From UBA12191 sp964422295 (GTDB lineage Bacteria; Planctomycetota; UBA8108; UBA1146), in the NCBI GenBank assembly GCA_964422295.1, contig CAYRAM010000022.1:1-44878 (forward strand): DNA of 44,878 bases, read 5' to 3'. The position numbers were made by a program, and so were the translations under genes. The notes under the pieces were generated by a model. That model was not told the DNA's origin. It did not search any database and saw only the letters and a list, made by a program, of their open reading frames with translations. This document shows positions 1-9,494 of the stretch, piece after piece (positions within the stretch are counted from its first letter, which is position 1; each line of letters starts with the position of its first letter).

Positions 1-76
1 GTTTTTCGCAAGACACAGAGTTTTTCGCAAGACACAGAGTTTTTCGCAAGACACACAGTTCTTCGTGAAATACACC
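1..76. repeat. 19-bp tandem repeat array, truncated by window edge
   Basis: Three near-perfect 19-bp copies (GTTTTTCGCAAGACACAGA) occupy 1-19, 20-38 and 39-57. A decayed fourth copy lies at 58-76 and possibly a fifth at 77-95. There is no spacer between units, so it is a simple direct repeat and not a CRISPR. The array starts at base 1, so its true length is unknown. No function is evident. Confidence 0.9.
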
Positions 77-192
77 GTCTTCGAAAGAACCAAAGGCGTC
101 TCAGATCATGTCCACTGCGGCGTGAATGATCGCTGAATACTGACCATTTTGGCGCATCACAGTTTTGTGCGCCTCACAGTAAGTGCTTCCCG

Positions 193-447
193 GTGGGGGA
201 CGTAGTTCTTGTGGAGTGGTTCAGGGGCACTAGTTCCCATCCATGGGGTGGGACGGGAGAATCGTTGGGGGGAAACGTGGCGGAGCAGTTGCACCAATAT
301 GCCAGGGTTCACGAATTTGTACCAGTTGAGAGTTGGCGCAAGGATGGGGTTGAGGGCTGGCTTTTCCGGGACAAAGAGAATCAGACCGTTTTTGTGGAAA
401 CTGCGGAATTTATGAGGGAGAGCTCGACCGTCGAGAGTTTTTCATAA
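193..447 (+). CDS. Doubtful small hypothetical protein (84 aa)
   Basis: This is an open frame with a GTG start and a TAA stop. The predicted protein has an ordinary mixed composition (for example GWLFRDKENQTVFVETAEF near the C-terminus), with no signal peptide, membrane segment or motif I recognise. The purine-rich bases before the GTG are not a convincing ribosome site. The frame also stays open for some codons upstream without a start. It sits alone between the tandem repeat and tRNA-Pro. It may be a real small gene, the remnant of a longer one, or chance. Confidence 0.3.
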   Translation: MGDVVLVEWFRGTSSHPWGGTGESLGGNVAEQLHQYARVHEFVPVESWRKDGVEGWLFRDKENQTVFVETAEFMRESSTVESFS

Positions 448-563
448 TCTCACAGGGTATTTGCAGAATTGATTTCAAGATTGGATCCATCGGGTCCGAT
501 GACATCTGTAGTGTTGGCGATTCTATTTGCCACAAATTAGTACAGCAGATTTGATCCCACGAT

Positions 564-640
<77 letters not shown>

Positions 641-651
641 TTAGATTCCAT

Positions 652-683
652 GCGCCCGGTGTTCGCACCGGGCGCTTCTTTTT
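652..683 (+). terminator. Rho-independent terminator after tRNA-Pro
   Basis: A perfect 10-bp stem, GCGCCCGGTG (652-661) with CACCGGGCGC (666-675), encloses a stable TTCG tetraloop and is followed by TTCTTTTT. It ends the tRNA-Pro transcript. Confidence 0.93.
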
Positions 684-743
684 GAGAAGCCAATGCTCCT
701 CCCACCAGCGTGCATTTCACAACGGTGATCCCCTGAACAGATC

Positions 744-778
744 AAAAAAAGGTCACCGATGCGTGTGCATCGATGACC
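744..778 (-). terminator. Rho-independent terminator of the TSP3-repeat gene
   Basis: On the minus strand, GGTCA and CGATGC arms (751-755/774-778 and 757-762/767-772, with one mismatch) enclose a 4-nt loop. They are followed by a run of seven T (complement of 744-750). It lies about 30 nt past the stop codon of the minus-strand gene that ends at 809. Confidence 0.85.
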
Positions 779-808
779 ATTATCCAGCGTCAGAAACAAG
801 CTTGTCGT

Positions 809-3800
809 TCAGGGACAGTTCGACGTCACCGAACATGGCAAGAGAGAATTCAAATCAGGGCCACAGTTCGGATATGGGAACGGAATCGTAAATTCTTCTG
901 TGAAGATCGCCTGTAAGAGGAACATCGGATCCGCCAAATTCAGTTGATTGTCAGCGTTGACATCCATCGCCATTCCACAAGGAGGAGCCATCATGCCGAA
1001 GATGGAATAGATAATGACAATCGCGTCAGTGACATCGATTTGGCCGTCGGCATTGCCGTCTCCTCGTATGAAGAAGTCGCCTTCACATGTGTCGGGGATT
1101 TGATTTGAGTTTGTATCCAGTGCCCCATTGGCGATATCACACGTATCGGGGATGCCGTTCAGATCACAATCAGATGATCCTTGGGCCAATGCACAGGAAT
1201 CGAGCACTCCGTCACCGTCACAATCGTCGTCGACACCGTCGGCAATTTCACAACTGTCCAGCAAACCATCTCCGTCACAGTCAGCGGAAGCTGATGCGTT
1301 GATTTGACAAGAATCGGGAGTTCCGTCGAGGTCACAATCGGAACTGACTCCGGTGTTGATGTCACATTCGTCAAGTGCGCCGTTGTTGTTGCAATCTGGA
1401 CCGGGTACTTGGTCCGGATCACAGGAGTTCAACACTCCATCTCCGTCGATATCGCCATCATTGATGTCACAAATTCCATCGCCGTCACTGTCAAGTCCAT
1501 CGTTGGCAGGATTGTCAAATCCGCTGGAGCAATCGTCACAACCGTCCTCATCGACATCGCGACAGAGATTGCCGTCTGTGGGGAACTCGTCCTCAGTGTC
1601 AGGGACTCCATCACCGTCGTCATCCGGATCGCCGAGGTCGCAGAGACCATCCGCATCCAAGTCTGCTCCGTCCGCTGCGGTATCGTCAATGCCACTGGAG
1701 CAGTCGTCGCACCCATCGGCATCCATATCTCTGCAAACAAATGGATCGAGGCTTGCTGAGTCGTCAGCATCAGGGACCCCATCACCGTCGTCGTCAAAAT
1801 CACAATCATCGATGGTGCCATCGGAATCTGTATCCAACTGGCAATCGTCAGGAATGCCGTCAGAGTTGCAATCGTTGGCATCAAGTTGACAGCTGTCGTC
1901 GACGTTATCGAGTTGGCAATCTGTTCCGGCTGTCAGATCGGTATCGCATTCATTGGAGATCCCGTCTCCATCGATATCAGAATCTCCAATATCGCAGAGT
2001 CCGTCACCGTCGGAATCAGTACCGTCTGCAGCAGGATTGTCTGTTCCGCTGGTGCAATCGTCACAGCTGTCATTATCTTCATCGCGACATACGAAAGGAT
2101 CGAGGGGTGACTGATCCAGGAGATCAGAGACTCCATCATTGTCATCGTCCGTGTCTCCGAGGTCACAAAGACCATCTCCGTCGAAGTCAGCTCCGTCATT
2201 GGATGGGAGATCCGATCCGGAGGAGCAATCATCACAAAGGTCACCATCGAGGTCACGGCAGACAAAGGGATTAGTCGGCGCACTATCAGAGATATCTTCG
2301 ACACCATCGTTATCGTCGTCAGTATCGCCGAGATCGCAAAGGCCGTCCTGGTCGAAGTCGTCACCGTCATTGGCAGGATCAAGGATTCCACTGGTACAGT
2401 CGTCACAGCCATCCATGTCAGAATCTTGACATATGAAACGATTCAATGGATCGCTGTCGAGTGCGTCTTCGAGACCATCTCCATCGTCGTCATCGTCGCA
2501 AGTATCGATGATTCCGTCTTCATCCGTATCGAGTTGGCAACTGTCGAGGATGAGATCTCCGTCACAGTCATTTCCGGCAAGGGTGCAATCATCCGGGATC
2601 CCATCTGAATTGCAGTCGTTCCCGTCTAATTGACATATGTCATCGATCAGGTCTGCGTTGCAGTCCAAGCCTCCGGTCTGGTCAAGGTCACAAACGTTCT
2701 CTATCCCGTCACCGTCCAGATCAGTGTCAGCAGCATCGCAGATTCCGTCGCCATCGGTGTCATTACCGTCTGCTTGAGGATCAAAGATCCCGGAACTGCA
2801 GTCGTCACAACCATCGGTGTCGGAGTCTCCACATACAAATGGGTCCGTGGGGGCGATGTCCTCTGAGTCCAGTACCCCGTCGTTGTCGTCATCGGTGTCG
2901 GTAAGATCACAAATCCCATCCGAGTCCGTATCGACTCCGTCTGCGGCAGGATTATCGAGTCCGGATGAGCAATCGTCACATCCATCCCCGTCGACGTCCC
3001 TGCAGATTAGGCCGTCCAAGGGGGCTGAATCATCTCCGTCAGGAACACCGTCATTGTCATCGTCAGTATCTCCGAGATCACATAATCCATCGCCATCCGT
3101 ATCCAAACCGTCACTGAGCGGGTTGTCAGTTCCTGATGAGCAATCATCACAACCGTCGTTGTCGATATCTCTGCAAATCAGAGGATCGAAGGGAGCTGAA
3201 TCCGCGCCATCCTCGACGCCGTCACCGTCGTCGTCAGGATCACAAACATCAGGGTTCAAATCCCCATCAGAGTCGGCTTGGCAATCGTCCGGCACCAAAT
3301 TTCCGTCACAGTCATTTCCTTGCAGTTGGCAACTATCGAGGATGAGATCTGCATTACAGTCATCTCCGGGAGTTTGATCCAGATCACAGGCATTTTCGAT
3401 GTTGTCCCCATCGATATCGGGGTCACCGATATCACAGAGGCCATCCGCATCGGTATCAGTTCCGTCATTGGCAAGGTCGAAAATACCTGAAGAACAGTCT
3501 TCGCAGCCGTCCTGATCCTGGTCACTGCAAAGGAAAGGGTCAAGTGGAGAGGAATCGGAAGTGTCCGGGACCCCGTCGTTGTCATCGTCATCGTCTGCGA
3601 GATTGCAGATGCTGTCTCCATCAGTGTCGACACCGTCATTGGCGGGATCAGCGGTGCCATTCGCACAGTCGTCACAACCATCCAGATCCACATCTCTGCA
3701 GCTGAATGGATCGAGAGGGTTGAGGTCTTCCAAGTCGGGAACACCGTCATTGTCATCATCGGGATCTGCTTCATCGCAGATTCCATCCAAATCAAAGTCA

Positions 3801-5365
3801 GGACCGTCATTCAAGGGGAAACTTGGGCACGGATCCTCGTCTGCGCACAATCCGTCCTGATCGATGTCATTGTCGGCATCGAGGGGGCAGATGTCCTGAT
3901 CTGAGCACAAGCCGTCATTATCAAAGTCGTTTTGAAAATCCAAAGGACAAGGATCGCAGCCATCTGGCATTCCATCTCCGTCAGCGTCAAGAGCATCGCT
4001 GAAACCATTACAGATGTCATCGGGATCGCAGACGCCATCATTGTCAGCATCTCCGGTTGCTGCACAGCCGCCTTCTGAACTGATAAAAGTGAGATTCAGT
4101 TGGCCTGTTCCCTGTTCTGCTTGCCAACCACCAATACGAATCATGTAACGTGTCAATCCTGTGACAGGAAATTGGATTTCTGACGTGAAATTGTCACATA
4201 GAGCGTGAGAATCTCCATTGCAAGCAACTTGCACGAGGTTGTCACAGGTGCCTGTATACAAAACCATGTCTGTATCAAATGTGGTCAAATTACAGGTGGT
4301 GAAAATTGCAAATCCGTGAGATGGGGGAGTGTAACTGAACCACACATCCCTGCCGATGATGTCCAATTCTGATGGAAGACACATGGTTGGGTCCACCGGG
4401 TATGCGGTAATGAAACTGCTGGTGGCAGCAGTGTTGTCCAGGGGAGAATTTCCCAGACCGATGACTGTGGCACCCCAGCATTCATCATTGGTTCCATCCC
4501 AGCATGGGGTCGATTGATTTGCCATGTTGTGCGGATCGAATGGGCATAAATCGCAGAAATCCGGGATGGTGTCCTCATCACTGTCGATCCTGTCATCCCC
4601 TCCAGGGCAGATATCAACATGATCGCAAACTTGGTCTCCATCGCTGTCCACACTACCGGTGGCATCGAGGGGGCATCCGTCGCAGGGATCGAGGACTCCA
4701 TCATTGTCCGAATCTCCCTCGCATTCATCAGGAAGGCCATTTTGATTGCAGTCATTGCCGGCAATTTGGCAGTCGTCAGGGATTTGATCGCCATTGCAAT
4801 CGGTACTGGCACCTGAAGTGATATCAGTTTCATCAGGAATGCCGTTATTGTTGCAATCCGGGCCTGAGGTCGGGGGTGTGATCGATCCAGATTGGTTTAA
4901 GAAATTGGTCGGGCTATTTGTAGCCTGAGCACCTGTTCGACTGATCGAAGTGACCCCGTCGGTGGGCAAGGTTCCGTATGTGACTTCGTCACCGGATCCG
5001 GAAAGGACAAGAGTCGACCCAAAAATCCTCAAGAAGTTGTCTGGAATGATGTAATCCGGAGCAGGAGCACCAGGTAATGCTGCGAATGCAGATGTAGCGA
5101 TCAAGACACGCCTACCGGCGGTGCTAATGTTTCCTGGCAGATTGCTTGGAAATACGAAGGTGGTCTCATTGGTACTGAGAGTGGTTCCTACCATTAAATG
5201 GCCCTGGTCGTCACCGTCATCGACCAGTTCTACGAACTGAATGGTTCCATCCGAGTTGGAATAAATTTCACTGATCAACCATTTGTGATTCTCGGCATGC
5301 AAAGATGCAGGAGATAGCAACAGAAGTAACAAAATGGCGACGAATCCAAAAACGTTTTTCATCAT
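809..5365 (-). CDS. Giant secreted TSP3-repeat calcium-binding protein with C-terminal dockerin-like module
   Basis: This is a secreted acidic repeat protein of 1518 aa. I chose the ATG at 5365 (next ATG 5362) over 5404 because GGTGGA lies just upstream and a clean signal peptide follows (hydrophobic core, cleavage near SLHA). In order it shows a lamin-tail-like domain (about 27-165), a first group of DCNxNGxPDxC and TSP3 repeats, a jelly-roll or PPC-like domain (about 295-430), then about 1000 residues of Asp-rich TSP3-like repeats. The repeats include ten 57-residue units marked by CRDxDxDGCDDCSSG. A dockerin-like module ends the protein (about 1427-1518, RGDGNADGQIDVTDA, tail ending NCP). 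The DxDxDG loops should bind calcium and stiffen the molecule. A cell-surface or matrix role is inferred. It has its own terminator and a 345-nt upstream region. No enzymatic domain is visible. Confidence 0.92.
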   Translation of the reverse strand: MMKNVFGFVAILLLLLLSPASLHAENHKWLISEIYSNSDGTIQFVELVDDGDDQGHLMVGTTLSTNETTFVFPSNLPGNISTAGRRVLIATSAFAALPGAPAPDYIIPDNFLRIFGSTLVLSGSGDEVTYGTLPTDGVTSISRTGAQATNSPTNFLNQSGSITPPTSGPDCNNNGIPDETDITSGASTDCNGDQIPDDCQIAGNDCNQNGLPDECEGDSDNDGVLDPCDGCPLDATGSVDSDGDQVCDHVDICPGGDDRIDSDEDTIPDFCDLCPFDPHNMANQSTPCWDGTNDECWGATVIGLGNSPLDNTAATSSFITAYPVDPTMCLPSELDIIGRDVWFSYTPPSHGFAIFTTCNLTTFDTDMVLYTGTCDNLVQVACNGDSHALCDNFTSEIQFPVTGLTRYMIRIGGWQAEQGTGQLNLTFISSEGGCAATGDADNDGVCDPDDICNGFSDALDADGDGMPDGCDPCPLDFQNDFDNDGLCSDQDICPLDADNDIDQDGLCADEDPCPSFPLNDGPDFDLDGICDEADPDDDNDGVPDLEDLNPLDPFSCRDVDLDGCDDCANGTADPANDGVDTDGDSICNLADDDDDNDGVPDTSDSSPLDPFLCSDQDQDGCEDCSSGIFDLANDGTDTDADGLCDIGDPDIDGDNIENACDLDQTPGDDCNADLILDSCQLQGNDCDGNLVPDDCQADSDGDLNPDVCDPDDDGDGVEDGADSAPFDPLICRDIDNDGCDDCSSGTDNPLSDGLDTDGDGLCDLGDTDDDNDGVPDGDDSAPLDGLICRDVDGDGCDDCSSGLDNPAADGVDTDSDGICDLTDTDDDNDGVLDSEDIAPTDPFVCGDSDTDGCDDCSSGIFDPQADGNDTDGDGICDAADTDLDGDGIENVCDLDQTGGLDCNADLIDDICQLDGNDCNSDGIPDDCTLAGNDCDGDLILDSCQLDTDEDGIIDTCDDDDDGDGLEDALDSDPLNRFICQDSDMDGCDDCTSGILDPANDGDDFDQDGLCDLGDTDDDNDGVEDISDSAPTNPFVCRDLDGDLCDDCSSGSDLPSNDGADFDGDGLCDLGDTDDDNDGVSDLLDQSPLDPFVCRDEDNDSCDDCTSGTDNPAADGTDSDGDGLCDIGDSDIDGDGISNECDTDLTAGTDCQLDNVDDSCQLDANDCNSDGIPDDCQLDTDSDGTIDDCDFDDDGDGVPDADDSASLDPFVCRDMDADGCDDCSSGIDDTAADGADLDADGLCDLGDPDDDGDGVPDTEDEFPTDGNLCRDVDEDGCDDCSSGFDNPANDGLDSDGDGICDINDGDIDGDGVLNSCDPDQVPGPDCNNNGALDECDINTGVSSDCDLDGTPDSCQINASASADCDGDGLLDSCEIADGVDDDCDGDGVLDSCALAQGSSDCDLNGIPDTCDIANGALDTNSNQIPDTCEGDFFIRGDGNADGQIDVTDAIVIIYSIFGMMAPPCGMAMDVNADNQLNLADPMFLLQAIFTEEFTIPFPYPNCGPDLNSLLPCSVTSNCP
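1500..3710 (-). repeat. Ten degenerate 171-bp coding repeats in a 2-3-3-2 arrangement
   Basis: Inside the TSP3-repeat gene, a 57-codon unit recurs ten times. It carries CRDxDxDGCDDCSSG, then a DGxDxDGDGxCD segment and a DDDNDGVPD segment. Adjacent units are grouped as two, three, three and two. The groups are separated by a different block built from CDLDQT and DC..D.CQL..NDC elements. The boundaries given are approximate. Confidence 0.8.
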
Positions 5366-5710
5366 GGTTCCACCAAAGTTTTTAATCATGAATAATTTCA
5401 ACATTTAGATGACTCTCTGTCTCGCAGGGGTGGGATAACTCAAGTAACAAAACAGTGAACTCGACCCATGGCATTCAAGTGCCTTCAAAAAGTCACCCGA
5501 TGACCTTGGATAGAGATAAACACTGCAATTTACAAATATACCGATCGATGTGACTTCGCCCTCATCTGTTGTCTGAAGTGGGCAAATTTAATTAATTTGT
5601 ATTTACGTATGACAGGTGTGTTGAGTCAGAAGTGACAGTCCTGTTGCCTCCATCTATGACAGGCGAGGCACTTTAGTTCACGCTCTTTGGTGGAGCAGTC
5701 GGAAACGTGG
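5366..5710. other. Intergenic leader (345 nt) with three TGACAG boxes
   Basis: No gene is seen here. The region probably holds the minus-strand promoter of the TSP3-repeat gene. It contains an AT-rich stretch (about 5585-5605) and three TGACAG hexamers at 5610-5615, 5633-5638 and 5657-5662. The outer two are extended to TATGACAG. They are 23 and 24 nt apart, about two helical turns, and read CTGTCATA on the minus strand. Confidence 0.5.
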
Positions 5711-7456
5711 TCAGGGTTTCTGACCATGACCCTTTCGCAAGATTACATCTGCCTGCGTGACGGGGAAGTTTTCAATACTGTTGTCTGGCCAGGTCACTTG
5801 GATCAATTTGACATCTGAATCATTGTTCAGGGGCAGGATGACGCATGCATCTCCGGAAGATTGAAAGGACGATTGGCGCAAGACCGGCAAACTCAATGGG
5901 CGATTTGCGTTCAGGAGACGAATCGTTGAGCCGATCCCCTGGCGGTTCTCTCCAGTTTGAACAAGGTTGACGGAAACACTGTTGATGTCTTTGTCGGATC
6001 GGGGGTTTGTGTTGTTTCGATAGATGTGAGGTGCGCCATTCAGGGAGGATGTAATGGCATCGACATCCCCATCATCGTCCAGGTCTGCCAGTATCAGACA
6101 GCGGCCCAAGTGCTTTTTTGCATCTTGTATCAATGAACCGGCATCTTCAAAGCGCAACTTGGTTTCTGGATTCAATCTACCCAACAAAAGCTGATCCATT
6201 TGGCGGTACCCTGGAGAAACTGGCGCAAAATCTGCCTCTGGATAGACGTGCCCATTGCAGATCATGATGTCCGCCAAACCGTCCAGGTTGAAATCAGCGA
6301 TGCCGGTACCCCAGCCCAATGAGGAACGGGTTAGAGCTGATAGGCCGGTACTGGATGAAATGTCCCTGTAAGTCCCTTCGTTCTCATTGACATACAAATT
6401 GACACTTTCTCTCTCAAAATTGGTGATTACCACATCGAGTCCTTCGGGTGGGGCGACTCCCGCAAGGGCGATTCCCATTCCTGCTTGTTCCTGGCCATCT
6501 TGGTCGACTCCCAGGCCAGAGAGCAGTCCATCTTCAACCCAGACTGCATCTTCATTCCGCGTCCACATATGATTGGGGCAAGAGTCATTGGCGACGACAA
6601 TCTCAGGATGAGGATCCCCAAACAAGTTCATGATCGTGACCGCCAGCCCATATCCGGGAGATGCACGATCGAATCCCCAATCGACACTGCGATCGATAAA
6701 TTTCCAATCGCCAAGGTTTTCGAACACGAGATCGCTCTGTGGTGGGAGACCTCTGGGACCACAGAGCACCGGCGAGTTTTCCCAAAGGCAGGACCACTCT
6801 TCTCCATGCAGAGGAGGAGACTCAAAGGGGAATTCCAGATAGCGGCAGATGAACAGATCCAGGTCACCATCGAGGTCCAAATCTCCAAATGCAGCACTGG
6901 TACACCAGGAGGTAGTTTTGATTCCAGAGTCAAGGATCGGCCGGAATTGACCATTCACATTCTCCAGAAGTAACGACCCGTCCAAACCGGTCAACAGCAG
7001 ATCGTCATCCCCATCTCCGTCGATGTCCGCAGCTGCGCAGCTGGAAGTCCAGCGTAAGGAAGAGATGCCCGCACAGTCCTCGATAGGACTCAGGTTCAAT
7101 TTGTCGTCAATCTGAAACAAGAGAGGGGGAAAACCTGGAAGACCCTGATTCCATCGGTCCAGATTGGATCCACACGTCAGGAGAAGGCTCTTTTTGCCGT
7201 CTCCGTGAAGATCCAGAAGTGCCATTCCCGTGGATTTGACATCGACGATGTATTGGGGTGTTGGAGAGCCATTTAACTGCCTGATATTTGCTATGTCTGG
7301 AGTATCAATCCTGGAAAGTAGGAATGAGGTTTCTTGGGAGGATTCGGAGACACAGCCGAGCACCAATGGGAGCATCACTGCCCATGCAGGAAGGATTCCC
7401 TTTACCAGTGTTGAAAGATGAGTGCGATTGGACCCCAGCAATTTGCACCTGAGCAT
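5711..7456 (-). CDS. CRTAC1/ASPIC-UnbV family FG-GAP repeat lipoprotein
   Basis: This 581-aa exported protein has a long, late signal sequence ending in LVLGC, a plausible lipobox. The ATG at 7456 is preceded by GGGGA at about 7 nt. The body carries FG-GAP/VCBS blade motifs such as AAADIDGDGDDDLLLTG, GDLDLDGDLDLFICRY, IADFNLDGLADIMICNG and LADLDDDGDVDAITSS, consistent with a beta-propeller of calcium-binding blades. The last 80 or so residues match the ASPIC/UnbV domain (IGSTIRLL, IQVTWPDNSIENF) seen in CRTAC1-like proteins. These are common in Planctomycetota and are thought to work in adhesion or extracellular binding. Unlike its neighbours it has no dockerin-like tail. Its substrate or partner is unknown. 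Confidence 0.9.
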   Translation of the reverse strand: MLRCKLLGSNRTHLSTLVKGILPAWAVMLPLVLGCVSESSQETSFLLSRIDTPDIANIRQLNGSPTPQYIVDVKSTGMALLDLHGDGKKSLLLTCGSNLDRWNQGLPGFPPLLFQIDDKLNLSPIEDCAGISSLRWTSSCAAADIDGDGDDDLLLTGLDGSLLLENVNGQFRPILDSGIKTTSWCTSAAFGDLDLDGDLDLFICRYLEFPFESPPLHGEEWSCLWENSPVLCGPRGLPPQSDLVFENLGDWKFIDRSVDWGFDRASPGYGLAVTIMNLFGDPHPEIVVANDSCPNHMWTRNEDAVWVEDGLLSGLGVDQDGQEQAGMGIALAGVAPPEGLDVVITNFERESVNLYVNENEGTYRDISSSTGLSALTRSSLGWGTGIADFNLDGLADIMICNGHVYPEADFAPVSPGYRQMDQLLLGRLNPETKLRFEDAGSLIQDAKKHLGRCLILADLDDDGDVDAITSSLNGAPHIYRNNTNPRSDKDINSVSVNLVQTGENRQGIGSTIRLLNANRPLSLPVLRQSSFQSSGDACVILPLNNDSDVKLIQVTWPDNSIENFPVTQADVILRKGHGQKP

Positions 7457-7708
7457 TGGTGTTTCCCCGTTCGTCCCTACAAGATAACGGATTTATCGAA
7501 TGACTGGATCATCCTCCAGCATTGATTGCAGTATTCAGCTGGACCAGTCGCACAACTTCAGCCAGCAAATCGGGCGCATGAATTTGAAACCCGGCACTAT
7601 CTTCGGTGTTCATCCCCTGAAGTGGACTGAAAGCGCCAATTCTCTGAAGCAACCTCGTCAAATGCGCCAATTCCACATACAATGGGGTTTCCTGAGAAGA
7701 GGGGCAAA

Positions 7709-9271
7709 ATGGCAGGTTTCCGAGGAGTTTGCAGACATTTCTTCAGTCTTGCGGGTGTCGCAGTGATGGTCATCGGTCTATCCGTGGTTGCATTTGCCCA
7801 AGGTCCTCCGCCACCACCACCTCCTCCTCCGGGAGGGGGGCTTCCGCCCCTTCCACCGGTTCCTCAGCCGCCACAGAATCCGGGCACTCCGGAAAAGGAG
7901 TTGTTGGGCAAATTTTTGTTCTGGGAAACTCAGTTATCAGCGGACAGTGCTGTTTCTTGCGGCACTTGCCATTTTCCTGAAGCAGGGGGAAGTGACCCGA
8001 GGAGTCTCACCCAAGCGACACGTCACCCAGGTAGTGATGGTGTATTCGGAAATGAGGATGACGTCTTCGGATCGATAGGGATCCAGACCCAGGATTGTTC
8101 CGGTGAAATTATTGGGGATGGAATTTTTGGCACGGAGCGCCAAGTTACTCCGCGCAGGTCCCAGTCTGCTGTCGGCGCTATGTTTGCACCGCAGCTCTTT
8201 TGGGATGGCAGATCTGGTCCCGAGTTCATCGACCCTGAAACTGGAACGGTGAGTATTCCGGCTGGCTCAACCCCTGCAGGTGGTGCACTGGAGGGACAAG
8301 CATTGGTGCCGATTCTGTCCGAAATCGAGATGGGGTGCGAAACTCGTACCTGGGATCAGGTCAGGGCTCGGTTGATCTCTTCCCCGCCACTGCAATTTGC
8401 TACCAATATTCCGCAGCCGATGGTCAGTACACTCGCACAGTTTCCAGATTATCCGGCACTCTTTGAGATGGCATTTGGTACTCCGGATATCACCGCAGAG
8501 AGAATTGCATTCGCCATTGCTGCTTACGAGCGGACCCTGCTTCCAGATCAGACACCTTTCGATCAGTTCATCAATGGTAACCCGAATGCGCTGACTCAAG
8601 ATCAGCAGCAGGGATTAAATGTATTTCTCAATGAGTGCCTTCCGTGTCACGGTGGTCCTTTTCTGAGTGACAATGTGTTTCATGACATAGGAGTTCGACC
8701 AGAAAATGAGGACGTAGGTCGATTTGAGGTCACAGGAAACGAAATTGACCGTGGTCGATTCAAGACCCCATCACTGCGAAACGTCGCACTGAGGGCCCCT
8801 TTCTTCCACAATGGAGGCAAAGAGACTCTCCTCGATGTGGTCAACTTCTATAATGCGGGGGGTGACTTTCAGAATCCTGAACAAGGACCAGGGACTCCTC
8901 CCCTGAATCTGCCTCTGGGTGCACGACTTGATCTGGTGGAATTTTTGGAGTCGTTGACAGATCCACGAGCCGCTAGCGCTTTGCCTCCCTTTGATCATCC
9001 CACGATGCCGGTGTATTTCCGCAGAGGGGATGTGAATCGAGATGGGGTTGTGGATATCAGTGACGTGATCAATGGACTTCAATATCTGTTCGATAATGAG
9101 ATGATCTCTTGCGAGGATGCCGCAGACACCAATGACGATGGGCAGATCAACATCGCAGATGCGATCCGTCTGCTTGGGCGACTATTTAATGGAAGTGAGC
9201 CACTTCCTGCACCTTCGGAGATGTCCGAGGGACCAGATCTCACTCTTGATCCACTGGAGTGTTTGAACTAG
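7709..9271 (+). CDS. Secreted di-haem cytochrome c peroxidase (CcpA/MauG family) with dockerin-like tail
   Basis: This 520-aa protein starts at ATG 7709, preceded by AGAGGGGC. The upstream ATG at 7682 has no ribosome site. A signal peptide ends near VAFA and is followed by a linker with nine consecutive prolines. The catalytic part has two CxxCH haem c sites (C84/C87/H88 and C310/C313/H314) and the family signature KTPSLRNVALRAPFFHNGG. Family members reduce H2O2 with electrons from small cytochromes, or oxidise other substrates as MauG does. Which applies here cannot be told. A two-loop dockerin-like module closes the protein (RGDVNRDGVVDISD, DTNDDGQINIADA). This copy keeps only two of the four module cysteines. 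A strong terminator follows. Confidence 0.93.
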   Translation: MAGFRGVCRHFFSLAGVAVMVIGLSVVAFAQGPPPPPPPPPGGGLPPLPPVPQPPQNPGTPEKELLGKFLFWETQLSADSAVSCGTCHFPEAGGSDPRSLTQATRHPGSDGVFGNEDDVFGSIGIQTQDCSGEIIGDGIFGTERQVTPRRSQSAVGAMFAPQLFWDGRSGPEFIDPETGTVSIPAGSTPAGGALEGQALVPILSEIEMGCETRTWDQVRARLISSPPLQFATNIPQPMVSTLAQFPDYPALFEMAFGTPDITAERIAFAIAAYERTLLPDQTPFDQFINGNPNALTQDQQQGLNVFLNECLPCHGGPFLSDNVFHDIGVRPENEDVGRFEVTGNEIDRGRFKTPSLRNVALRAPFFHNGGKETLLDVVNFYNAGGDFQNPEQGPGTPPLNLPLGARLDLVEFLESLTDPRAASALPPFDHPTMPVYFRRGDVNRDGVVDISDVINGLQYLFDNEMISCEDAADTNDDGQINIADAIRLLGRLFNGSEPLPAPSEMSEGPDLTLDPLECLN

Positions 9272-9299
9272 GGATAGAGTGAAACTGTCTAAAAGTAAA

Positions 9300-9339
9300 G
9301 GGAGGTGAAGAATTCCGATTCTTCACCTCCCTCTTTTTT
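9300..9339 (+). terminator. Rho-independent terminator after di-haem peroxidase gene
   Basis: A perfect 14-bp stem, GGGAGGTGAAGAAT (9300-9313) with its complement at 9318-9331, encloses a TCCG loop. It is followed by TCTTTTTT. It ends the transcript of the peroxidase gene 29 nt past its stop. Confidence 0.95.
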
Positions 9340-9494
9340 GCATGACTTGAGCATTATTGGACTGATTGAACTGATTTTCCTGTCTTTCAAGGCGCTGAAA
9401 CAATTTCCATAAGCGGTCAAATTCGATCTAGAAGGTATTATCAAAGTGTTATTCGGCGGGGGCTTTATAAATTCATCGGCACTTGGGGAGTTGT

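Noticed and set aside
1..76. CRISPR array
   Set aside because: The 19-bp units abut with no spacers and no cas genes are present.
682..891. 69-aa open frame after tRNA-Pro
   Set aside because: It runs across the terminator of the TSP3 gene and into its 3' coding end. Its composition is not protein-like.
1304..3860. Long open frames antisense to the TSP3 gene (up to 186 aa, Ser/Pro-rich)
   Set aside because: They arise from the repeated Asp/Gly codon pattern read in other frames. They are low-complexity and lack ribosome sites.
7500..7766. 88-aa open frame before the peroxidase gene
   Set aside because: It overlaps the peroxidase signal peptide in another frame and has no ribosome site or recognisable features.
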